DNA of 64,000 bases from Ceratobasidium sp. AG-K (taxonomy: Eukaryota > Basidiomycota > Agaricomycetes > Cantharellales > Ceratobasidiaceae). The position numbers and the translations under genes are program-made. Positions 47,595 to 58,100 of this stretch are shown one piece after another. The stretch covers positions 1,612,001-1,676,000 of the forward strand of contig JAWNGF010000010.1 in the NCBI GenBank assembly GCA_037039685.1, read 5' to 3'. The notes beneath the pieces are model-generated. The model was not told the DNA's origin. It saw only the letters and a list, made by a program, of their open reading frames with translations, and searched no databases. The stretch's first letter is position 1. The number at the start of each line of letters is the position of its first letter.

Positions 47595-49247
47595 ATGCTG
47601 GTCCATGGTGTGTTGATCGTAACGTCACTTGGTGTTGCTGCAAGTGCAGGAAATACGACTTGCTTGAATAGCTCGATGGATTGGTTCACTCGCTCGGTTG
47701 GCGAATCTCCATGTGGGCGAATACTGATTGGGTCAATGCCTGATGAAGTCGCTCATTTCTTGTATCGTAGGCCAGGTGTATGAACGGTTACGCGGAACGT
47801 GCTCTCCAGGCTGTAGGTTCTTTGCATGCCAAATTCAGTAGTGCGGGAAGGTTGACATGGCTCCATGTATGCAGTCCAGGTCGGAAACATGCCCAAGACG
47901 GCCCCGGGGGATACCTGTAGTGATCAAGTCGGTACGTTTTGCCCTCTTCGAATATAATCCCCGAAAACACAAAGAGTCAAAACTGAGGCCATGGCAGCTG
48001 GCTGTTGTTGTAACACTATATCCTTTGACTGTCAATGCTATGTATGAGGTAAATTCTCCCGATCAACTCGATGTTGCTTGGACTGAGTCGGTGGGTCGTC
48101 AACCAGTTGCCAGTGGGGGATTGGGAGCGGCGTAAACCAGGACTTCGGGTTTGACGCGCCCGTGAGTAGATTATGTCTACTATAACGTTGTATTTTCTGA
48201 AACATACCAGCCTGGGACTTACGCAAAATATTTGAGTGGGTGCGGCCCGGTCCTGAACCGAACGTGCGTTATTTTATTGGCCTAAACCTTGTATGGTCGT
48301 ACTTAGGGTAACCGTCCATCTAGCCTTCCCGATGCCGTGCAAATAGCAGCGTGCAAACAAAATATCAAGTTACCTTCCTATGTCTATAATCCATCCTGGG
48401 ACTCAGACGGATCTTGGTGAGTCTAACGAAGTAGCACAACCTAAGGGCCCGTTGTGATAGTAGCCATAGGTTCTTTTACTACACTAGACAATCCGCTGAG
48501 CTCGCCATCAACAGTGGGCAAAACGAGACCGGCATTTGCTCTGATTTGCTCTTGAAGGCAGCCGCGTCATCCAATTCGCTTGCGAGTGCTACGCAGTCAC
48601 TCTCATTTCCTAGCACCGTATACGATCGACCGGAGACTGAGGTCCAGCGTAACCCAGTTCCCGTTGGTGCCATCGTCGGGTAAGTGCATGTATGCTAACG
48701 TAACTTGGAATTTTTTGCTGAACTTGGTTTCGTAGTGGTGTGCTTGGTGGTTTGGCTCTTCTCGCTGGAGGAGTAGTAGCTGGATACTTGTTCTGCAGGA
48801 GACGCATGAACCAAGGGACGGCGGACCTAGATGACGATCACAAAGTAGGGACGGCATACGAGCCTTATACTTTATCTCGACCGGCACCTGCACCAGTACA
48901 TATTCAGACTTGTAAGTAATCAAAGCTCGCCATTCCGATAAGCCAACTGATTCTTTTCAGCTCCGTCCACGACGTATGGAGGCGGCTCGTCAGGGCGGAC
49001 GTACGTGCCTAGCTCTTCCGAGTCAAATTTTACCCACACAGAGGTCTCCGCTGTTACAATATCTCCCACAGTAGTGCCTCGTAACCAACAGGGTCTCATG
49101 GTAATCCCTAATAATGGACCTAGTGTAACCTCAGGTCCCTCTCAACCGCATCTTCAACAGGGAAGCTGGAGCGAGGAGAATCGAGGAGGCACTGGGAGGA
49201 CCTCGGTGGCGACTGAGCTTCCACCTTCGTATGAACCGAGGCAATAG
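47595..49247 (+). CDS. Receptor-like single-pass membrane protein, copy 3
   Basis: The ATG at 47595 opens MLVHGVLIVTSLGVAASA, nearly the same signal peptide as copy 2, then GNTTCLNSSMDWFTRSVGE. Following blocks: CQVYERLRGTCSPG, GDTCSDQV, AGCCCNTISFDCQCY (diverged), CQWGIGSGVNQDFGFDAP, PGTYAKYLSGCGPVLN, LPDAVQIAACKQNIKLP, SYVYNPSWDSDGSWFYYT and INSGQNETGIC. The transmembrane helix is GGVLGGLALLAGGVVAGYLF, followed by CRRRM and a Ser/Pro-rich tail ending LPPSYEPRQ. All exons could be read without a clear disabling break, although the third ectodomain exon differs from copies 1 and 2 and its exact borders are uncertain. Confidence 0.7.
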
Positions 49248-49951
49248 CCACGGTAGCCACCATCAAAGCTTCCCTGAGTTGTTTGCGCTATTATGTTTCG
49301 TGGGATTCCAATTGTTGAGCCTGGTATAGGACTTTACTTGCTTTTTCGACTCTTTCATATCTTTTGTACAGGTATCAATCATATTACAAGGCTTTTTTGG
49401 ATCTCGAAATCACGTAGGGTGGGTTTTTAGCCATCGAGTAACAACACGGGGTATTGGACAGGCCGTAGACTCTGCATCCTGCCCAGATTTTTTGTACATT
49501 TCGTCGCAACATTGGTATAGTTTTCTTAGTTGGGCGTCGCATTTTTCTGGACTGTAGGTGTTTTTGTTGAGGCAGGTTTGAAGACTACAAGCTTCCCATT
49601 GGACGAGAGCTTAGGCGGATTACAAGGACATTGGCATGGGGATACGTACCTTGCGCTTGGCATGTGGGGTCAGACTGATCGAAACCATGGATGTTGAGTG
49701 CCTTTGGATCAGTTTTCATGTACTTTGCTCACCATGGTTATAATGCGGGGACGTACCTGGATGCGAAGCTCGCAGACGTTTAAATACACGCGCGTCCTAA
49801 GGATGACGTCACGCAGATCATTACAAATCAGAACAGCAAGGCTAAAATAGTCTACAATTACAAAAGTACTAGACAAGATCCAAGGTGATATAAAGACAGT
49901 GTAGTGTCAACAAGAGAGTCATGCAAAAATCCCAAACGTCGCCCAGCCCTT
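49248..49951. other. Intergenic, nothing recognised
   Basis: This is the convergent region between receptor-like copy 3 and the DUF726 gene. No gene recognised. Confidence 0.5.
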
Positions 49952-52900
49952 CTACGTTTGCCACGGGTTCGATGGCAGCGAGGGTTTCTTCTTGGGTTCA
50001 GGTGGCCACGAGGTTATATTTCCGTCAGCACTACCGAACGAAAGGTTCGAATCTGAAAATGGATTCGCAGGCGTGGAAGACACGTAGGCGCCCTCAAAGG
50101 GAGAAGGTGTCCCAACGCCGGGTAGTGAGCCTGCAGAGGGCGATGCGAATGGATTCGGAGGTGTCCACATGCTACCAGTGGCGCTCCCAAACGATAGCGA
50201 TGACTCGCCGGGAAGTCGCGGCATAGACCCAAACCCGTTTGATCCCCCGAATCCGCTGTGAGCGCTCGCAAACCCTCCACCAAGCCCACCCGTCCCCGAA
50301 CTCAGCCCCAAACTCGAAGTCGTGCCGAGGGATGCCGAACGTTGGAACATAGCCGTCACGTCTTCTTCATCATCTTCCTCTGGCGCAGCCGCCCCGGAGC
50401 TTGTACTATTCTCCGTAAATCCGCCCAGCGCATCTGCTCCGTACTCCGTCTGCGCGCGAGCGTGCATTTTGGGCTTTGGAGTCGTCTCGCGGCCGGGTGG
50501 ATCCACCGCTTGCGTCGAGGGGGGAGGCGCAGACCCAGCTCGTAACATCTCCAAGTTATCGCCTTTGGGACTCGCCGTGAGCTGGGATTTCATCGCAGGT
50601 GAGGGCTGTGGCATGCGAATCTTGTTTGGATCGAGATCGGCTTTGCCAAGAACTTCTCCGATTGCTTTGAAATCAAAACCGGCCGTGGGTTTAATATCGG
50701 ACGGTGGCGACTCGCTGCGAGGAGGCATAGGCAAACCGGTCTTTTCTGAAGGGAATGCCGAGCCGGACTGGGCGGAAGGTGTGTAAGGCGGAGGAGCAGG
50801 CGAGTGGCCTCCCGGCGAGACCGGTAATGCAATACGTTCAGGTAGGTCGTCGTCCTTTTCTGGAATTGAAGCGGACACAGTTCGTGCTCGGACAGTGGGT
50901 GCTTGTAGACTGCTCGAGTCGACCTTCTCTGGTGGGGTACTCTTATTGCGCCCAAACCAGCTAAATCGGTTCTTCTTGGGAGGGCCGATCACGGGAGGGG
51001 GCGGTGGTTCTCGCACTACGACTCGGTCCTCTTCCATCTCAGGTTCCTACATTAATAGCTTTAGCTCCTGCCACGAGGGCACAGGCAGAGGTAGACTTAC
51101 TTCTTCCTCGTCAAAGTATGTCGCAGTGACAGGAAATCCAAGCTGGTCCATAATAATAGGCATGAACGTCCGATAGCTCATATGCCCTAGGATTTTATCC
51201 GTCACATCCACGTTCTCCAGCCCGGGTACGTGCTCGACCGGCCTCAGCCCGGCAACAGTCCCAATACCAGCGGTTGTCGCGCGGAAGAGGTAGTTCAAGA
51301 GCCAATCGTTTCGCGCAAAGCAGTTGACGAGCCGGCCTGCGACCACGCCGCGTGCTTGAAGCCATTGCGCGTTGGATGCTGTGAGAGTTGCGCCGAGAAG
51401 AAAAACGTCTTGGACAACTCCAAACGCCTTTTTCCGGGCGAGTTCGAGAAGGGCATAAAAAATGACACGAGCGCCCAAAGAATACCCGATAAGGCTGATT
51501 GGACGGACGCCGAGGGAACGTTCAATGAGAACATCAGCGAGCACAAGGCCAGCGGCTCGCGCGCGATCAAGAGCATTAGACCAGGGATTGTCAATAAGGT
51601 AGCCAAGCTTAGTCAAAACTAGGTCGCAATGTTAGCCCCTAAATCAAATGAAAGAGGAGAGACGTACTGAGCGGCCATTGCAAAGCACTCATCAGAGCTG
51701 CCATCACAGTCGCCTGCAGGACTGTCTGGCCAACCTGGGTAAGAACCTCACTAGTGAGGATCTTGAGCGCGTTTCCCATCTCAGCCATCATCTCGGGCTC
51801 CCACAGCACACCGAAAGCATCGCCCATTACAGGGTCGAGAACGCTGAATGGTAGGCGGGGGTCATCTTTTGCGCTAGCCATGAACCTGACGGAAACAAAT
51901 GAGTTTATGAATGAATGAGATCAAATAAGCACAATAGGCAAACATACCCAGGTACAGCTACAAGGCAGCTGACGCGTTTATTGTTATGTATGGGTAGCAA
52001 GTTGAAGGTTTTGACCTGTTTAGTTCGTCGTGCCATACCCTTTCCGGCGATGCTAGAGCCAGCTACAACCCCGCCCGTCGTGATAACGGCGGCACCTCCC
52101 GCACCTGCGAGGAATCCCGTGGTTCCAGTGATTCCAACCGTTGTAAGAGCAGCACCAAGGCCTGCTCCGATAACAGGAGCCAGTAGACCTGCAGAGAGGC
52201 CGATGACAAGGCCGCCACCTATCTCACAAGGTTTGTGTAAGGGATGAGGGTTGTCGTCCACAGTAATCATAGCTCAAATACACACCTAGTGTAGCAAGTC
52301 CCATCATTACATACCTCTTCTTCGCCGCACTCTTGGTTCGCCCCTCAATTACATCTTCCTGCCCTAGTCGCTCGACACCTTCTTGGATTTCCAGCGCATC
52401 TGTGACGCGTCTTTCAAATTTAACCATGTCGAGCCAACCAAGACCGAGCTTGGTAGCTACGATCTCCAAAAGGACGCGAGAACGGGCGTCGTAAACACTA
52501 TCGGCGATTAAGATGAGGAATAAGTCGCACAAAACAGTCCATCGAATGTCCAGCGTGATATTAGCGTCAGTTGTTGACAAGGAAGTCGAGACACCAGGCA
52601 TGGAAGTCACGGTCGGTGTTAGTGGCTCCATCACGTTGGCCGTCGTTTGGAGGTGAATGTTCCTTGCACTTTGCTTCGGTGTGGCAGGGTGTGTTTGAAT
52701 AGCGGGCGTTGAAGGGGTGCCGAGGATAGTGATGTCGTGCGACTCGTCAATCGGGGACCCAACTCGAGCATTCGCTTCCTCAGCATCTTTTCGCTTCGCC
52801 TCGGTGGGGTCATACTCGGGATTTGCGACGGTGTGGGTGGTCATAAGGGCGGGAACAAGATCCAAGGCAGAGACACCGTGCTCGGCTAAACTCTCGATCA

Positions 52901-53536
52901 TTTTCTGCTCTGATTGTAGCGTTAGTTAGCAACGAGAGTCGTGTGAGGTAAAAACATACCGGCCGTCTCAAGTTCCATGTGGTAATATAGCCGACCCATG
53001 ATTTTCAGTGACCACAGCTCCAGATTGTTAATGGCCGCCTTCAGCTCTTTGCTATTGACTTTCCGGAGAGAAACTATCATCTCACGAGCTGCGAGTGCAC
53101 AAACACCGACATACGCGATCCGCTGGGCCTCGGTGAGCAAGTCCTTAGTCGCTTGCATCTGACTAAGCGGAGTCATAGCCTTGTCCTCATCGAACAGATA
53201 GCGGGTGCGCAGATGAACCTCGTCAGCGTCGTCGTCGTCGTCCAACCGTAGCCGTGTGTAATCATCCTCGTTCTGGTCGAGTTTTGCCCTCCATTCGTTC
53301 CCTCGATCATCATAGTCGATAAGATTACCTGTTGCGTTTCCAGCGTGGTGGTCATCGCCTTGGCTCTTCAACTTGGGCTCCACGTAGTGATATTTTTTAG
53401 CATCTTCGTCGTCGAGGCCGAGAGCGTTGTCGCTGGTTCGGATAATTGGCATGTCCTGCCACCCATCATCATCGTCTAGGTCATCGAATGCATTAATAGG
53501 TTGTATGGGCGCAGATTTAGGAGGAGGAAGAGACAT
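49952..53536 (-). CDS. DUF726 (TMCO4/Mil1-like) alpha/beta-hydrolase-fold protein
   Basis: About six exons join in frame; junctions were checked at TA-EQKMIES, ATLG-GGLVIG, VPG-FMAS, QWPL-ILTKLGY and DEEE-EPEMEE. The N-terminus is acidic and short-motif rich (INAFDDLDDDDGWQDMP). The DUF726 core contains the hydrophobic glycine-rich block (GLVIGLSAGLLAPVIGAGLG), then LGYLIDNPWSNALDRA and the lipase-like elbow SLIGYSLGARVIFYAL. The C-terminal 300 residues or so are proline/serine-rich and disordered (PPPPPVIGPPKKNRFSWFGR), ending SLPSNPWQT. The family includes human TMCO4 and yeast Mil1 (YFL034W), an adaptin-interacting protein, suggesting Golgi/endosomal trafficking. Enzyme activity is unproven. 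Confidence 0.82.
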
Positions 53537-53942
53537 TCAGCAGGAAGAACTAATCAGGTAACTAGAGGTGGATGTGTGAGTTGCGGCGGTTGATCCTGAG
53601 TTGGTATTTGTCAACCCATGACACCGGCGCTAAAACGGCATATTAGATAATCGTGTCATCTGGCCGCAGCTCAGATGATATAAATTTACAATATTTGGCT
53701 TAGCCCAGAGTGGGCTACGCGATAAGAGCTAATGCAGCAAGAACAGACACGACGTGTTCAGATGAGCATTAAACAGATAAAGTATTGCGCCAATCAATAC
53801 AAAACAAAGGAAACCAAACAATTGTCTGCGCAAATAGCTAGTCCGGCTAACCTCGCATCGACACGAATGCTAAAATGATCACGACCAATCCACTCTAGCT
53901 CGACTCTAAGATACAGATCTCGGCAGTCTCCGTAACCTTCAG
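53537..53942. other. Intergenic, nothing recognised
   Basis: This lies between the DUF726 start and the GNAT gene stop. No gene recognised. Confidence 0.5.
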
Positions 53943-55221
53943 TTACCAGCTGCCTGAATGTCTTAAGTTGCTCGCAAACCCAATCTCGCGCCACGTCTCG
54001 GCCATCTCACCCAGTTCGGCTCTAGGCCCCATACCGTAGAATCCGATCCGGCCGAGCAGCTTTCCAGCGGCCGTGTTGCCTTGGGGAACGAAAAGTACGG
54101 CCGATTTGTTCATCGAGAAGACACTGCGAAATTACCTCATTAATCGATATGAGGAAGGAGGCGTGATGGGTACGTACTGGCTGCATATACGTCCGACTAG
54201 TCGCCCAGCAATATGCTGTCGGCGTGCCCGTGGGATGGTGTATATTGTTGAAAGTGCCGCGACGGTGTAGGTGTGTCGGCTTAGAGCTGCAATGGCGAGT
54301 ACTTCGTAATGCTCTATACGCGTCCGGGAAGCATTAGGCACAGGATATTCGTATACCCAAAGCTGATTCTGTTGGATCATTTGATCGACCTTGTGACGCG
54401 CCAACTCGTGCGAAACGGGGTGTAGGACCTGACAGTGGCGTTTACATCAGTCACAGAGCGGTGTATCAGGTTAGAAGACTGACCATTTCTTTTTCAAACT
54501 CGTAGTATATGCGTGCTAAACAGGATGCGTGAGCCGCGTCGGCCAAGATAACTCTGTGTCCTTCTGGCAGTGGTTGAACCCCCGAAAACGTGGCAACGGT
54601 GCAAAAGGTGGAGAATACGTTGCAGTGACTTTCGGGGGCTCGGGGAACGCCTGTCCGCGCAGTCCATGTCTCGGCGATGATCTCGGCGACCGGGTAGAGT
54701 GCAAAGATCCGAGCCATGCGCTCGGGGGGCATGCATTGGGCCAATCGTTGTACAAGAGGCCGGGCCCTTGGAGCGAGAAATGCCAAGGTAAGGGACGCTG
54801 CTGCGTGTGGTGTAAAGACAAATATGGGATCGGAGGATAGGATGGAGATAGCAAAGTCGAGGGTAGGTAGCCGTGGTGGAATGGAGGAAGGATGAGCTGC
54901 GCTCGCTACAGGCGTTTGCACAGTCCAGCAGGTCATCCAAAAGTCGCGGCCAACTTGAACGTCTGGCATGGTCCCATTTCGTCGTCTGGTCCACCATACT
55001 TTTGAACGTTCATGTGGGGAAAGTCCGGTCGTTGCTGCTGCGGCTCCCAAGCTGCCTCGACTCGCTTCCCGGGCTGCACGTTCCAATGCATGTGCCAGGA
55101 TGATGTTGGACGGCCTTTCATGGTCTGCCAATAGTGCGTGTTCTGTGGCTTCAAGGAAGTCGGTCGCAGTAGCATGAAGGCAAAAGTCATATGTGAGAGC
55201 GATGTTACTGAGCGAAGGCAT
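53943..55221 (-). CDS. GNAT-family N-acetyltransferase-like protein
   Basis: Three exons: the first starts at ATG 55221 and ends at a GTCAGT donor near 54482; the second ends at CA|GTACGT near 54175; the last ends at TAA 53943-53945. The product is about 380 residues. The N-terminal part is helical and unrecognised (FLEATEHALLADHERPSN). The C-terminal part fits a fungal GNAT fold: VAALSTIYTIPRARRQHIAGRLVGRI resembles the beta-4/acetyl-CoA pyrophosphate loop, followed by VLFVPQGNTAAGKLLGRIGF, the beta-5/helix segment. The loop reads R-A-R-R-Q-H-I-A rather than canonical Q/R-x-x-G-x-G/A, so cofactor binding may be altered. Substrate unknown. Confidence 0.65.
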
Positions 55222-56142
55222 GATGATAGATGCAGATGGTGGCGTGAAGGTTGATCGAGCAGTCTAAGTACCCTGTAGGCCCGGATGAATAGGTCCATAC
55301 TCTGCCGAGGGACATACGCGGAAGTCGGTGCAAGAGTGGTACAATAGTTTGAGCGTGACCGGCGGCCACAAGGAGCGGACGAGACCCCTAGTCATTGATG
55401 CGCTGACTCGACAGCCGAGATCAGATGCGCGGAGCACGACGGGAAAGATAACTCAGAATGGCGATACGGAGGTGGAGTGCGGTTGCTAGGAGCAGTGTGT
55501 TAGTCGTGTCGGTCAAATGATACCAAAAAGCCCTAGCAGTACCAGCCCAGATAGTTTGTAGATGGCCGTAAGTAAGCGAATGCAGAGTAAATTAATGGGC
55601 ATCGAATGAATTAGGGGCCTGACTTGTCGGTTTGGCGCAAAATTAGCTAGTACGAGATTGGGCTGTGCGAGGCTTGGTGTCCTGAGATAGAGCGCTGGCA
55701 CAAGATAGCAGCCTGCACCGCCAATAATAGTAATCAGACCAGTGGCTTTTTACTCGCGCTCGCAGTATCAAGCGTATGCGTATCAAGCATATCAAGCAGA
55801 ATTATGCGAGGTGAATAAGGAAATATTAGTGCCATCCTAGATAGTAGGTGGCCGTATGTTTCTACTAAGAGCGGTTAAGCTGTGTTGGCCGAAGCACCGG
55901 GGTGGAAAGATTATTCCGACTCGGAGAGTGGTCATGGTTGTTTCATAAATTGGTCCATGATGACATTTGAACTCATTATTGGAGATGATTGCCGCCAGGC
56001 GCCTACTCTCCAACGTCTGTGCACCCACGACAAGCTAACCATACCACAAGGTCATTTACTTTGAGATGTAAGATTATGACCCGCATAGCTCAAATCAGAC
56101 CTATTTGCTGCGGATAGTTCAACTTCGGGTTTGGCTTCGGAG
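55222..56142. other. Divergent intergenic region
   Basis: This is the promoter region between the GNAT gene and the kinase. No gene recognised. Confidence 0.5.
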
Positions 56143-57998
56143 ATGTATCTCAATTCAGACGACTCTGATCGCTATTCTTCTGGTTCAGAAACTGGGATTT
56201 ATGACGATGACTTGGTGAGGCAAATTTCACCAAACTTATCGTTACTAAATCTACAACTAGATTCAAGCCGAGGGCATACACGCAACCGTTTACCGAGTAG
56301 GACTTGAGGCTGACCAGTCTCTACAGCCACCCAGCCAAGACGTTGTTCCTGGCCTTCGGGCAGTGAAATCCGTAACGACATTCAAAAACGCACGTTTAGA
56401 ACCTCATGACATCAGAACTGAGGCCTGCGCACTATCTCGGCTACGCCACATTCATGTACGTGCCGTCGTTGATCCCGAAATTCGCACTCATTATTCGTAG
56501 ATAGTCGAACTTTTCGGGGCATCGTACTCGCATAGCCAAAAGCTGTTTCAGCTCACTATGCCTTTCATACCCCTAACACTTCACGATATCCTTGAAAATC
56601 CCAGATGTTCCCCCTATCATTTATCCAAACTCGAACAAGCGCCCAAAGCAAATTTCAACACTTTATCCCGCTTTTCCACCCTTTCCAAGTCCTTCCTTTA
56701 CCAAATCACATCCGCGGTTGCGTTCCTGCACACTCACAGACCGCCAATCGCACACCGAGATCTCAAACCATCGAATGTGCTTGTTCAGCTAAACGATGGG
56801 TGCATAAAACTTTGCGATTTCGGCATCGCTTGGGACGGCCGTCCGAGGGGTCATGGTGCATCACTCGAAGAACCTCGTGGCAATGACGGAAATGAGCGCT
56901 TAAACGTAGATGCCTTTTTCGATGTAGGCGTGCCCAAGCCAGAGTGGGAAGAATTGCCTGAACGCATGTGCTGTCAGGTCTCGAGTGGGTACGCAGCACC
57001 CTCGCTTCTTTGCGTGTAAATGTTTCTCACGATCTACTCTTAATCCTGGTGTTCTCTCTCTCGTTTGACATATCTCGCTAAACGGTATGCTTTCTCGCCC
57101 CCAATCGGCGCCAATGGCCGTGGGCTCCATCCGGAATATTACAGTCCCTACAGAGCGCCCGAGCTTTTATTTGCGCCACGGCAGTACGACGCATATGCAA
57201 CAGACCTGTGGAGCCTTGGTGTCCTCGCTAGTAATTTCTTCACTTCACTCTGGTTCGATCCCAAGCATAGCCAAACCGGATCAAGGCTAGATGAGTTTGA
57301 CTGGGACGCATTGGTTCCAGAAGGAACACAAGAAAGCGCGCATGGCGACACTTCTGGGGTGCAATTGGATCCAACAATTCCATTCAACCTTCCCGTAACC
57401 GGCTCGGGCACGACCCGAGGCAGTTGGCACAGAGCACATTTGTTTGACAGTACCCGTGGTGAAATCGGACTTGTCGCGAGTATATTCAAGATACTTGGTG
57501 CTCCGACTGATGAAACATGGCCGGTGAACTTCTTAATCCCTGACTATTTTTGCCAATTATACTCATGCTCATTCCACTCTACAGGGGTTCAAAGATCTAC
57601 CTGCGGCGTCCGCACTGGTTTTTAATCCTGTGCCTCCACGGGCATTAGGTCCACTATTGCCGAACCTTGTATCTGCGAGTCACCAAGTAGCCGCAGCAGA
57701 TTCGGAACCCAAGAACCCCGTAAATGACCTAGACTGGGCGCAAGAGGGAGATCACACAGTTCAACTAATTCAGGCTCTCTTACGATATCCTCCCCAGTCC
57801 CGAACTAGCGCCACAGATTTGCTCAGTTACCCATATTTTACCAAGGGGTGTACCCCCCTTCCGCCGACGTGTGCTAGCACCGACGACTCTGTTCGAAACC
57901 TCGAGTTGGAGAAGGGGCCTCGCGAGGCTAATACATTGTCCGGACTCATTTCCCAGGTGGTTGCATCTGAGGCCGGCGAGGCTTCCAACTCGAGTTAG
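56143..57998 (+). CDS. Cyclin-dependent-kinase-like protein kinase
   Basis: Five exons (56143-56214, 56261-56455, 56501-56988, 57145-57523, 57585-57998) give about 515 residues. Kinase motifs: [10 protein letters not shown] (degenerate Gly loop), LRAVKSV (Lys of VAIK), [13 protein letters not shown] (catalytic loop), KLCDFGIAW (DFG), PYRAPELLF (APE), [11 protein letters not shown] and [19 protein letters not shown]. The layout resembles fungal CDK-like kinases such as fission yeast Csk1, a CDK-activating kinase; that assignment is tentative. A 60-residue acidic insert lies between DFG and APE where the activation loop should be. The third intron (156 nt) is unusually long for this window and lacks an alternative that keeps the frame. 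The start is the first in-frame ATG. Confidence 0.78.
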
Positions 57999-58100
57999 GT
58001 TCAGGACTGTAATATAATGTAAATTGATCCAATATGATACGCAGAGCATGTTCCTGAACGCTACAATTACAAGTCATGAGAGTGGGCCGTTGGTATCTTT

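Noticed and set aside
54516..54997. Long minus-strand frames overlapping the GNAT gene.
   Set aside because: They are other-frame shadows of the GNAT first exon.
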